From Aulostomus chinensis (lineage: Eukaryota; Chordata; Actinopteri; Syngnathiformes; Aulostomidae): a stretch of DNA of 64,000 bases. Position numbers and translations under genes: made by a program. Within the stretch, counting starts at the first letter, position 1; the number at the start of each line of letters is the position of its first letter. The DNA lies in contig JBBMOA010000016.1 in the NCBI GenBank assembly GCA_037954235.1, positions 22,195,383 through 22,259,382 of the forward strand. Reading direction: 5' to 3'. The notes beneath the pieces are model-generated. The model searched no databases. It saw nothing but the letters and a program-made list of their open reading frames with translations, and was not told the DNA's origin. Below are positions 1-11,400 of the stretch, in pieces.

Positions 1-875
1 ACATCTGTGTACTAACAAAGATAATAACATCTGTGTTCTCACAGAGATAATAACATCTGTGTACTGACAAAGATAATAACATCTGTGTTCTCACAAAGAT
101 AATAACATCTGTGTTCTCACAAAGATAATAACATCTGTGTTCTCACAGAGATAATAACATCTGTGTTCTCACAGAGATAATAACATCTGTGTACTAACAA
201 AGATAATAACATCTGTGTTCTCACAGAGATAATAACATCTGTGTACTGACAGAGATAATAACATCTGTGTTCTCACAGAGATAATAACATCTGTGTTCTC
301 ACAGAGATAATAACATCTGTGGTCTCACAGAGATAATAACATCTGTGTTCTCACAGAGATAATAACATCTGTGTTCTCACAGAGATAATAACATCTGTGT
401 TCTCACAGAGATAATAACATCTGTGGTCTCACAGAGATAATAACATCTGTGTTCTCACAGAGATAATAACATCTGTGTTCTCACAGAGATAATAACATCT
501 GTGTTCTCACAGAGATAATAACATCTGTGTACTGACAGAGATAATAACATCTGTGTACTAACAAAGATAATAACATCTGTGGTCTCACAGAGATAATAAC
601 ATCTGTGTTCTCACAGAGATAATAACATCTGTGTTCTCACAGAGATAATAACATCTGTGTACTAACAAAGATAATAACATCTGTGGTCTCACAGAGATAA
701 TAACATCTGTGTTCTCACAGAGATAATAACATCTGTGGTCTCACAGAGATAATAACATCTGTGTACTGACAGAGATAATAACATCTGTGTACTGTCAGAG
801 ATAATAGCATCTGTGTACTAACAAAGATAATAGCATCTGTGGTCTCACAGAGATAATAACATCTGTGTACTAACA
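1..875. repeat. 26-bp minisatellite, 33 units
   Basis: Head-to-tail array of a 26-bp unit beginning acatctgtg and ending gataata. Positions 1-858 hold exactly 33 units with no length change, followed by a partial unit to about 875. Units differ only in their middle (ttctcacagag, tactaacaaag, tactgacagag, ggtctcacagag). The common form carries TCTGTG...CACAGA and could fold into a small hairpin; the tactaacaaag form breaks it. The array lies in a sec23ip intron and continues past the left edge, so its full length is unknown. The open frame through it (about 715-912, minus) is a repeat artefact. Confidence 0.97.
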
Positions 876-1152
876 CCACAGTTAAACTGTTGTTTGTTTT
901 ATTTTGTCCCACAGAGAAAACTGATAGGCAAGGGACAAAGAATCAGAGCAATAAGTAGAATCAATAACAGCATCTTTACCAATAAATCTCTCATCTGGTC
1001 AACTGGATTTGCATAGAAAAAAAAACACAAATAGGCCCCAAAATGCTCTCACATCTGCCCGGAATGTGACACACACTCACCTCAGCACTACTCCTAGTAA
1101 CTATGAGGTAACCTCACATGTGTGTCTGGTCAAATGTAGCTGTGAGACAAAC

Positions 1153-4100
1153 CTCCAGCTTGTCGCTGAACTCCTCTGAGTAAGGGATAAAACGGCTGTC
1201 CGTGTCCCCTTTGTAAAACCAGGTGCAGCGGCGGACCTCTGTAGGCTCCTCCTCCCAGTAAACAGCAGAGCGCACGCGGTCGTAGAGTTGCACGTCGTAA
1301 CGGCCTCCATCTGTACGCACAATCACATTCTCTGGGTCTGGCTGAACTGGAAGAAGAAAAAGCCACGGACACATTTCAGTATGTATTTAACTTAATTGGT
1401 CAAGAACCAAGATTCCCACAATGGGGTAACGGTATCCTATGAAGACCTGCTCCTTCTCTTCCTGACTTGTTCTGGCCCAGATGGATCTCACTCAACACAC
1501 CTAGAGGTGCTAAGTCTCAATCACAGAAAGAGTAGGTCTGTGTATGGGTCTTCTGGGGATGGGCACCCAGTACGCTCATGTCCAGCTCCTCCTGGATCAG
1601 CCCTAATAAGTTTCCTGACTTACGTTATACGAATAAACGGTAGCAACAACCTCACCCGACACCCACAGGAGCAGCAGATGCAGTGCATCTGTTCTACGTG
1701 TGTAACCCCTCTGCTCGTATTGTCAGCCTTGCTAGCCTAGCCACTGGCTATTGCCCATCAAACCCTTTCTCTCTCTCTTTATCTCTGTCCCTCTCTTCCC
1801 TTCTGTATATCTGTGTTCGTCCATTATCTGTCTTTGTCTCTGCCCTGCTCTCCTGCTCTCTTTCCCCCCAACCGGTCAAAGTAGACTTCCATCCCCATTG
1901 AGCCTGGGTCTGCTCCACGTTCCTGCCTGTTGAAAGGAAGGTTTTCGTCGCTGCTGTTGCAGGATGTGCTTGCTCATGGAGAATTATTGGGTGTAGATTC
2001 ATTGAAGGAGTGTGGTGTTGGACCTGCTCTACTTGGAAAGTGACATGAGATAACTTTTGTTGTGATTTGGCGCTACATAAATAAAACTGACTTGACTGGT
2101 GGTACTGGCGACATGTGAGGACGTATGTTTCAGGGGGTACAGCATTTTAAAGAGTTCAGGAACCACTGATTGTAGCAAAAACCACGACAAAATTCTATTC
2201 TTTGAGTTCTTGTCTGCATTCAACAAATCCATCCTCACATCCTGGCCCAGAGGCTGCATGAAGACTTTGCGCCGGATGGAGGCCTGATCCCCTGACTCCT
2301 TGATTTCCTATGTCTGAGAGTCCAGCAGGTGAAGGTGGGTTCTTCTCTTACCAAACAAATCATGACTAATATTGGCTCCCCTCAAGGTCGTGTGCTATCC
2401 CCCGATTATTTACTTTATACACCAACAACTCTTCCTGCTGTCACTCTAGTAGGCACTTAATTAAGCTTGCTGACGATACAGCATTGGTCAGCCTCCTCCG
2501 AGGAGATGAACAGGACCGGTGTTTTTAGGAAAGATAAAGTGTCTCATTCAACAATTAGCCATGGGCAGCCCATACAGTCTGTTCATGAGTGCAAGTATCA
2601 GGGGGTGGTTTTAGACAACAAGTTGAAGTGGGAGAAGTAGACAGAATACATGCAGAAAATAGGACAGCAAAGGCTTTATTTTTTTTTAAAAAAGCTGGTG
2701 TCATTTGGTGTCGAATGCCAAAGATGTTCTACAGTGCTTATGTGGAGAGTGTCTTAACCTTCTGCATAATCTGCTGGTTCAGCAGCACAACTGAAGTTCA
2801 GAAATGTAGGTTCAGGAAAATAGTTACCACTGCCAGCAAGCTGTTGGGTACTTATCTAAATAGTCTGGAACACATTTATTGAGAGGCAGCCCTGCGCAAA
2901 GCAGAAAATCTTTAGAAAATTCAAAACATCCACTTTTCACCACCTTTGAACGAATACCTTCAGGTAGCAGGTTTAGCTACCCTGCCCTTTCCAAAAACAG
3001 GACAAAACAGTCATTCACTCCACAATCCAGCAGTTTTTTTAAACCAATATCTAAATAGCAGGTTTTAATTCCAGGTCTCAGCAGGTCTGACCAGGGAACA
3101 ATGTGCAGCCTAACATTACATCTTCTCTGCCCTCCGTATTTATTTATTTATTTATTTACTCTGACAGGCATGTGCAATACTGGTCCCTATGCACTTTGCA
3201 ATCTGTAGCTAGGGGTTATGGATTATGTCACACTGTCTATTGTCTTTGTTCTTGTATTCGGTATATTGGAAGTATGAAATCGGCGTCTGTCTGGAGTTGT
3301 TTATATGTGGTTGTTGTTGTTAACCGCCATGCGTCTCTCTTAATGAGAAAAATATTCCCCAAGGGGACAATTAATTATCTATCTACCAGGTGTGATGAAT
3401 GGTAATACCTGAATTATACGTCTCCTCCAGCTGAAGGGAGTCGATGATGCTGAACGGAAGCCAGACACTTTTGGACTCAACTAACTTGCAGTAGAACCAG
3501 TGCGGCTGAACAGCTTCATAGACGTTGAAGTTGTAGGGCATCATTGGACCAGCTGGGACGATCGCTCCAGCAGTGGTGGCTGGCGGTGGGGGCGCCTGCA
3601 GCTGAGTGGGAGGAGGCTGAAGAGAGGACAGAAAATGCTGCTAAGCTACATCATTTTCTTTCACTCTGGTGACATCTTGGGAAAGAAGCTGGTGGGTTCA
3701 AAAACAATGTGATGCAGATGCCAACGAGGTCATATCTACCTTTGTGAACGTGGGTCCTGACAGTGGGAATGTTTGCGGCGCAGAGCTGAGAGAGTAAGGG
3801 TTCTGCTGAGGTGTGTGGGTTGGTGGCAGGATCTCTGGAGCAGGGATGTAAGGACTGGCTCTGCTGCTGAGGGGGGTGTGTCGGTACGGGTTATGACTCT
3901 GAGGCTGCATCTGGGGGGGCGGCGGTGTCATTGTGCTAGGGGGTGGAGTGTGACGTCCCATAGGGCTCTGATAAACTGCACTGCCAAAAGCTGGAGGAAC
4001 TGGGTTCATTTGGGAGCCTGGAGGTGGAGGAGGAGGAGCCATACCGACACTGCTGGGAACAGACACAGGACCTGTTGTCACGGGAGCTGCAGACAGTGCT

Positions 4101-4881
4101 GGCGGTGGACATGGCAGCTGGCCGATGGTGGCAAATGGGTCACTGCTGGTTACGGGGCTGGAGAAATAGTTGAAGGTAGAGGGAGCAGGTCCATTCCCAG
4201 AGGTCTGACCCAGAAAACTGTCCTCCTCACCAACATCAGTGGAGTCATCTAAGACACATCAGAGTGCAGCACAACTAAGTAGCCAAATAGCTCAGCAAAA
4301 CCCATGACACAGTACAACAAACATGAATTAAAATAATTATTTTCTGTTCGATACCAAAAAAATCTTAAACTCAAGACGCGGTGGCAGAGTATCTCCAGCT
4401 CCAATGAAATTTAGTAATTAATAAATATATCAACTAAATCAACTTGAAGAGAAAAGTCTGTTAAGTCTTATAAGACAAAGATACATAAACAAAAGTAAAT
4501 CATAGCGTTAACTGTGCACCTTTCTCTTATGATATCAAATTTGGGACAGTGTGACCTGCACAAATCCCTGCGAATGTGAGGATAAATCTGACAGCTCAGT
4601 CCGGTCACACAAGGTTTTTCTAGGTGTCCTTAACACAAAATAACATCTGACAATAATTCAGAAATGCGGCTATATGAGTTAGCTAGCTAGCCTGCTAACG
4701 CCAGCGCTAAGGTTTAGCTACATTTCCTCCACCAGTGCTTCATCTCACCTCCTGACAGCACCGCCGGACCGGAGGCCTGACTTACTGGCATGAAGGGCAA
4801 ATTGAAGTTAAATTCAGGGGCGCCGCTAAACAGTAAATTCGCACTGGTGTTAGCGACATTATTATTTTTTCTATCTGCCAT
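1153..4881 (-). CDS. sec23ip: SEC23-interacting protein (p125), N-terminal exons; partial
   Basis: Orthologue of SEC23IP/p125, which binds Sec23 at ER exit sites and carries a phospholipase-like DDHD domain in its C-terminal part (not in this window). Coding exons on the minus strand: 4749-4881, 3740-4248, 3409-3616, 1153-1346. They total 1044 nt = 348 codons in frame; the last ends at a GT donor and the next exon lies beyond the left edge. The start is ATG at 4881 (MADRKNNN), matching the human N terminus. Residues ~45-215 are Ser/Pro-rich and hold the family motif NPYRHTP; in human this region binds Sec23. Exon 3 carries QPHWFYCK. Exons 3-4 encode a WWE-like domain (VYWEEEPTEVRRCTWFYKGD). 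The promoter is shared with mcmbp. Intron 3 is about 2.06 kb and contains a LINE; the minisatellite sits in intron 4. Confidence 0.95.
1743..2098 (+). repeat. Dispersed repeat 3' tail (LINE/SINE-type)
   Basis: Pyrimidine-rich stretch followed by text typical of a very common fish repeat: cctgttgaaaggaagg, gtgcttgctcatggag, then ttggcgctacataaataaaa near 2068-2087. I recognise this ending (gcgctatataaataaaattg) as the 3' tail of a widespread teleost non-LTR element or its SINE partner. No intact reading frame. It lies in sec23ip intron 3. The family was not confirmed and the left boundary is approximate. Confidence 0.55.
2170..3392 (+). mobile_element. Decayed non-LTR retrotransposon (LINE) 3' fragment
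   Basis: Translating the plus strand across several frameshifts and stops gives successive reverse-transcriptase fragments: a FFEFLSAFNK-like block near 2200, GSPQGRVLSP near 2375, and LADDTALVSLL near 2470, which contains the ADD catalytic core. C-terminal text follows (FYSAYVESVLTFCI near 2730, then EAALRKAENL). The 3' end has the common fish LINE tail ttccccaaggggac, then tatctatctacc at about 3377-3388. It resembles the CR1/L2/Rex1 group; the exact family is not determined. Antisense to sec23ip, inactive, and ending about 15 bp from the exon 3 donor. Confidence 0.8.
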
Positions 4882-5026
4882 TTTCCCTTAAAATTACACG
4901 TAGTTACTACCGGTGCTGGTAGCGCTTGCTCAGTTCGCTGAACGGATTTTCCTCCGTCTTCGCGGATTCCGCTGATCTCTGAATCAACAGGACGGGCTCA
5001 TCTGCCTGTGCGACAGCTTAAGTAGT

Positions 5027-5046
5027 GTTTTGTAGATCTACAAAAC
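5027..5046. other. Perfect 20-bp palindrome in divergent promoter
   Basis: GTTTTGTAGATCTACAAAAC equals its own reverse complement. It stops at 5026/5047, where the flanking bases no longer pair. It lies about 146 bp upstream of the sec23ip ATG. Possible dimer-binding site; no known factor was recognised. Confidence 0.9.
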
Positions 5047-5341
5047 TGGCGCAGGACCTCTGCTTCGTTGGTTGTAGTAAAAACACACACTCCCATTTAC
5101 CACCGCCAACTACAGGTGACAAGGAATATTGCAGTCATGTTTTACAGTGTGAAATGACTGAAAATAAGAAAAATACACGAGAGTAACTTTATAGTTTATT
5201 CAATTGTCTTAACTATCAGCAGTGACTAAGTTGGAACGACCGGGCTTTTAAAGTAAATTTAACCTGATCAGTGGCCGCACCGTGTTCCGGTTGGTCTCGT
5301 GTAACAAAACAAGCGCACTCCTCTTCACCCCGTGACGCAAA

Positions 5342-5349
5342 TTTCCCGC
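5342..5349 (+). promoter_or_regulatory. E2F-type site upstream of mcmbp
   Basis: TTTCCCGC matches the E2F consensus TTTSSCGC, 108 bp before the mcmbp ATG. Many replication genes carry such sites. Use here is inferred from the motif and gene function only. Confidence 0.6.
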
Positions 5350-5456
5350 CCTGACTTCTGCCATCCTGCCTGAAGTGAAGTCAACAAACTACTGATTTCA
5401 AAAGCGATTTAACCGGTTTTATTTTATATTCTTCTGAGGTTTGTCTCTGGCAAATA

Positions 5457-8400
5457 ATGCCTTCCACTCATGACTGGATCAACAACCCGCTGGGCATTGT
5501 TGAGGGGATGTTTGGTAAGAGACTCACCGGAACTTCACTCCTTTTGCCTACAAATGATAACGTGTGAGCTTAGCTAGTTAGCTCGGTGTCTTCCACCATA
5601 CTAAGTTATGTTACCATGACCATCCTGGGGGTTTAAGTGCTTTTCTCTCCTACAGAATCATGTTTCTGTACGTCACAGGAACCAACACGCTCGACTGCCG
5701 TGTTTCTCAACTTGTTTACCTTTTTTGTCTGAGATAATAAATGTGCAGCATGACCTGACAGCCCATGTGCACGCATGGAAATTATGCTTAAGTTCCACAA
5801 CATGTCATTAAAATCTCCCTGTTGTCGATCAGTACTAGATGTGAGGCAAGTTTACTAAACGTGTCTTCTAGTTAGTATCCACGGTACGAGTCCACCGATT
5901 TAAAAAATCTGATTATGATTAATCCAGACGATTGATAACCAGTTGTTTTTTTTGGGGGGGGGGGGAGTATATAAAACAAAAATATTGTGTCAAAATTTCA
6001 AATAACGACGTAAATAATTTAGCTTATGAAAATAGTTCTATATTTTTTGTTTAAAAAATAGTAAAACTTAAATTTATTTTGAAATCTTAGTTTCAGTGTG
6101 TAGTCCCAAATCAGCTGCGCATATTATTTTATTTTTTTACTCATCAATCAAATAAGACGATGCAGATTCCAATCATCACATAAATGCTGAATATTGGATC
6201 TGATGCTTGGCCAGGCTGGTAAATGACGATCTGCCTGTAGTAATTTATAGGATGAACTCTTCACTGTTTTCGTGCTCCTGATAATATTTTATTGATTAAA
6301 TACTCTGGATATTTCAGCTGCCTCCCAGAGTGACCCAAACTCTGGATGGGAAGCAAAAGTGGTTGAGTTCTTCAAGGAACAGCTGAAAGAGAAAGATGCT
6401 CATACCTGGGTAATGTATTCTGGATCATTAGTAGTTTCTGTGCACACACACACACACTCACACTCTATTATGTCGTGCTAATACTCATGTCGTTCCAGGT
6501 TCCGTCTATGAATGACATCCCCCTGCACTACCTGAAGCCCAACAGCCTGGTCAAGTTTCGCTGTTTGATTCAGGACATGTTTGATCCAGAGTTCTACATG
6601 GGAGTGTATGAGGCCGTGGATCCGTCTACAAAGGCTGCAGTGAGTCCCTCCTTCTCCTCTGGTGCGCTGCTATTTTAGCCAGGGATGCATCCTGTGTGAA
6701 AATATGGACAGATAACAGAACAATTTGGCTTTTATTTGATTTATTTTATTCTGTTTTTGGTGTGGAGATTTTGTTTTTATCTATGTATATTCCCCCTTTC
6801 GTGCCAGAGGCGTGGCCACTCTTCATCATGAAATAATAACAGAAAGTGTTGAAGTCTCTCGACCCTTTTTTTCCCCACAATTCAGCACAGATTCAATCAC
6901 ACAACCTTTAACCCAAAGATGAAGGATCTAGTGACATCTAGTGGTGAAGGTGGATAATGCAGCCCCACGTCCCATCCTCAGCAAAAAAAAAATGCCACTT
7001 GTGTATGATCTTACAGAAACACCACGAAAGGCGTGCTGGTGGAACCCCTGCAGCCTGTCTGTTCTGATCATGTGACATTAGTTTACAGTGTTTGGTGCAC
7101 GTGACTCTCAGTGTGAAAGCCACAGGGTCAAGTTGAGACTGCAAATTAGCTGGACCGTCTCCCCTGAGCTGTACCGAGTCCACTGAACTAATGGTGTGAA
7201 AGCAGCGTTAGTCCAGGTGTTCCCTGCGCTCCTCACCTTCCTCTGGTCTCCTAAATACTGCTTCTCCTCGCTGTGCTGGACAACTACGTGTTCGCTCCCT
7301 CAGCTCATGCGGCCCCTCCAGGCTCCCTCACTCCTAGCCTGAATCTCTCAGTGACCATTTGTGGGTTCCACCCCTGAAAGCGCTCGGGCCGAGTTAACAT
7401 CTGAAGTTTCACTGGTTTGAATCTCTAGTGTCAAACTTAACTAAACTTGCTACGCTCACAATACTACAATGAGATACTGAGATCCTGGTACAAAGTCAAC
7501 TTGACCAGCTCATTGCTCGAGGCATCTCCCACAATCTGCCTTGTCAGCTCTGTCCACAAAACGACAAGCAGCTTTAAAAATGTTTGTTTTCCGAGGGGAG
7601 TTTGGAATGGCTGTACAATCAGAATCTCCTCTTCTCCATGTGGACGTTGAACTGCCTGCTTTTATCCCTCATCTCGACATCATCTTGATTTTTCTGTTTT
7701 GACTGCAGGTTCTGCGTTGTGGGAGGTACAAAGATGTGATGGAGTGTGGGGTAAGTCCACTGTGAATTAATCAATCACAGGATCCATAACTGCATCCTTC
7801 CGCTCTGCCAATAACGACTCCTGTGGTCAACCCCAGGTGGATTTTAACTCCGGTAAAACTGTGACAGCAGAGCGACAGACCTTCTACTGCGTGCCTGTTC
7901 CTGGAGAGAGTCCCTGGGTGAAAGAGATATCCTTGTCTTCTCTGGTTCCTGCAGCAGGATGGAAGAGCGGCTCCCTCGTCTTGTGTTTATTGAATATTTC
8001 CGCCTAGTTCTCCTTAACTGTGTCGCACAGCTACGCCCGCTCAAGTCAAGCTAGAGTGCTTCCCTCCACCTCGTACGTGCCGAGCAGACAGAAACGTAGC
8101 TATGAGGAGGACGATGACATGGACGGCATGGACACGCAGCCCCAGAAACAGAGGGAGATGCACACAGGTCGGTTTATGTTACATTTGGCAATGCCTCAGT
8201 ATCTGGAGCTTCTGATCAGTTCAATTTCCATTTCTGTCTGAACTGATACCTCGGAGAAGACCCCTGACCAAGAAGGCTTAGCAGCTACATTGAGTACAAT
8301 TTGGGCTTCAAAAGTAATCCAGATACAAACTTTTTTGTTTCGCTGCGTTGAGACATGATACTCTGGACAGAAAAAAGAGACATCGAAGCATTTCCACATC

Positions 8401-11400
8401 TGGAGACGTCTAGCAGGAAGGTCGAGATAGAGAATATGTGTTTCTGATCAATTCTGTTGAGCAGTGGCCTCCTTAAACTAAAGCAGAAGCTTAAGTGAAA
8501 TCTGCAGCTGCAACTGCTTTTGTGTTTATTCTGTCAGTCACAAAGCAGTCTGGGAAATGTAGGAAAAAGCTCATTGGAGGAGAATAAAGGGAAGCGTTGG
8601 TATTGGAGACCAGATGGCTTCCTTCCATCAGCTCCAGTGCTGCCTCCTCTCTCTCTGCAGGAAGTCCCCCGGGGCAGCACAGCAACGGCCAGGGTAACGG
8701 CGACTGTAAGCGTCAGGAAACAGAAGCTCCGTCCAGCCAGACGGCGTCCGCCTCACATCTGGACCTCAACTTCCCGCTGCCAGGAGAGAAAGGCCCGTCG
8801 TGCTTAGTCAAGGTGTGTTTATGTACCTCTACCTGCCGTCCCAGTCCTCTGCTGGGTCTCGGGACACTCACTGACGAGTTTTTGTCCAGTTAGAAGTCTG
8901 CTGCTGTGTTTGAATTCCGGAGATGAAGTTCTCGGCAGCCGAGCCACAATAAAATCATCTATTTTGAAAATCAATTGTTTTTAGGTCATTTTCAAGCAAA
9001 AATGTCAATCACAACCCCAGTGAGTAAAGTGTTATTCTGATTGGGGTAAAGGCCTTAAATTGTCTTTTTTGATCCTGGCCCCCCCCCCCCCCCACACACA
9101 CACACACACACATTCACACCACTTGCACACATTTCTAGTGTTCCTACCCGTACATGGATTACTTTGTCATTCATGACTGAAAATCCCTGTGTCGGACAAG
9201 ATAAACCATTTGAACGTTTCTCTTTGGGCTCCAGGAAATTGCCATGAACCTTTTTTGATCCATCAATTATTCCTGAAATAAGCGGCAGATAAATCGATGA
9301 TGGATATAATCACCAGACTGGTTGGTGACGGCATGTGTTGTCGTCAGGTGTACGAGGACGGTGAGAGCTTCAAGCTGAATGACACGTTAGAGGTCTACGG
9401 GATCCTGTCGGTCAGCCCGGCTCTCAGCGCTCTGGCGGATGAGAAGTAAGACGTTTAAATGTGTTTGATATTCCTGGGCTGGACGGAGAAGTTTGCCTTT
9501 GTTCCTCATCCTCAGCGTGTCCACGCAGAGACACGTCCTCGTCCCTCCTGGACCCCGCAGAGTGCATGGAGACAGCGGAGGAGCAGAGGGTGCACAGCCC
9601 GCCAGCCTCGCTCGTCCCTCGCCTCCACATGCTCTACGCCAAGCCACTGCCTCACAATAACCCCCTGCTGCCTGCCGCCGCCGCCACGGCCATGGAGGAC
9701 AGCAGCGCCTGTAAGGACGAACAGTCAGTGTGCATGTGTGTGGAGACCAGTAACACATACACAAGCTAGGGAAAAAAAAAAAAACCTATAAAAAGAGCTA
9801 ACTTGTCACTGTTATATGGAAAATAATATTACACAAAATGAAAAACTATCACAAGATGGTCAAACTTGTCAGAAAGTACACATTTGTGAGTTATTACTCT
9901 AAGAGTGAATCAAGCTAAACATGGTCATGTAAAGCACATACGACGCATCTTGGAGGCATACGACCATGTTGTGGTCTTTGTAGCACTGAATGAAATGAAT
10001 ACCTTCGTCTCTAGACAGATCCTTTTAATGTTTGGAGAATGATTCATCCAGCATTTGAAAATCCAGAGGAGGAGAGGTGCTGGGCGCATAATGAAGCACA
10101 GTAGCAAAGTAGAGAGACAGTCTGTACGCCAGCGGCCTGAAGAAGAAATACACTTTGGGTGAATCATTGCGTCAGTTTCCCCGTGAAGCTTCTGTGAGAA
10201 GAATGATGTGATGAACGCTTCCACTTCTATTCTGCTTTCTCTTTAGTTTTATCCTCGACCCTGAGCGAGATGGCCTCGGTCAGGGCAGAGTTACTCACCT
10301 ACTTGACGCACATCCTCCTGGGAGATGCCCTCGCTGCCGAGTACCTCATTCTACATCTCATCTCCAACGTGTACGTGTCCCACACACTCATTTGTTTGTC
10401 TTGCGGCTATCTGCAAAGGCCAAAGCAGCTTTTTCACTTGTTTCACTTTTGCCTGGATTTTCTTGTAGGTATGCGAGGCGAGACGTTCTCCCTCTGGGGA
10501 AATTCACCCTGAACCTGAGCGGCTGCCCCTCTGTCGCCTCGTACACTCAGCGCCTCTACCAGATCATCCAGCAGCTGGTGCCCTCTGTGAGTAAACCAGT
10601 AGATTCCAGGACTATTCCTTCTTCCTGTAGTACAAAAGAAGTGACATGTTTGATTTTTTTTGCACCTGCAGTCATATTACCTGGGCATGAGCCTGCAGAA
10701 CATGAACCAGATGCGTTTAGTGCCTAAGAAAGATTATGTGGCCAACCGGCTAGTAAGCGGAGCCCTGCAGCTGGCAAGAAACACTTCGCTCTTCTTAGAC
10801 GAAACCCAACTGGAGCAGGGACAGCTGGACACAACAGGTGAGGTGTGGGGACACCACGAGGGGACGACACACACTCACAGGCTGTGCTGTGCGTAGACGC
10901 TGTAAACGGCTGGATCAGACACGTAACCAGGTTGCATGTGCTTCTGTGTGTTGTGTGCTACAGGGGTGCGAAACGTCACGGCCCTGGGGAACCTGATCTC
11001 CTGGCAGAAGGTTGATTATGACTTTAACTACCACCAGATGGAATTCCCCTGCAATATTAACGTGCTGATCACGTCAGAGGGCCGCTCGCTGTTGCCGGTG
11101 AGGATAAAGAAGGATAAGGCGGGCAAACGCAGGGTGAAAACTCCCCAACACCGCCACTGATCCCGCCCCGCCCCCCAATCCACGGGAGGGGTTAGGTTTC
11201 TGCCTGCCTCTCATGAGACCGGAGCGTGTAGGACGCTGGAGGTTGTTTCCAGCCGGCGTCACGCTGCTATCTCGGCTACCATTGGCCGGCTGCAGAGATC
11301 CCTCCAGACGGAGGGTTTAGTCTGGGCCTCACTCTGCTGCGAGCAGCCCGAGGAATGTGCTGTGTGCTATTCCTGTGTGTTGGCCTAATAGGTTGCCATG

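Larger units (their letters stand above)
4882..5456. promoter_or_regulatory. Divergent promoter of sec23ip and mcmbp
   Basis: The two start codons face away from each other, 575 bp apart, so one compact region must serve both genes and hold both 5'UTRs. No TATA box was recognised. The mcmbp side holds an E2F-type site at 5342-5349 (TTTCCCGC), and a perfect palindrome lies at 5027-5046. Transcription start sites were not determined. Confidence 0.75.

Noticed and set aside
1..875. CRISPR-like array
   Set aside because: Units are contiguous with no unique spacers, and the host is a vertebrate; it is a minisatellite.
2589..2882. 97-codon plus-strand gene
   Set aside because: Part of a decayed LINE reverse transcriptase with stops and frameshifts on both sides.
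4786..4791. Alternative donor GTAAGT inside sec23ip exon 1
   Set aside because: Using it would drop VSQASGPAVLSG, whose counterpart is kept in human; the downstream GTGAGA donor gives the conserved join GDDSTDVGEEDSFLG.
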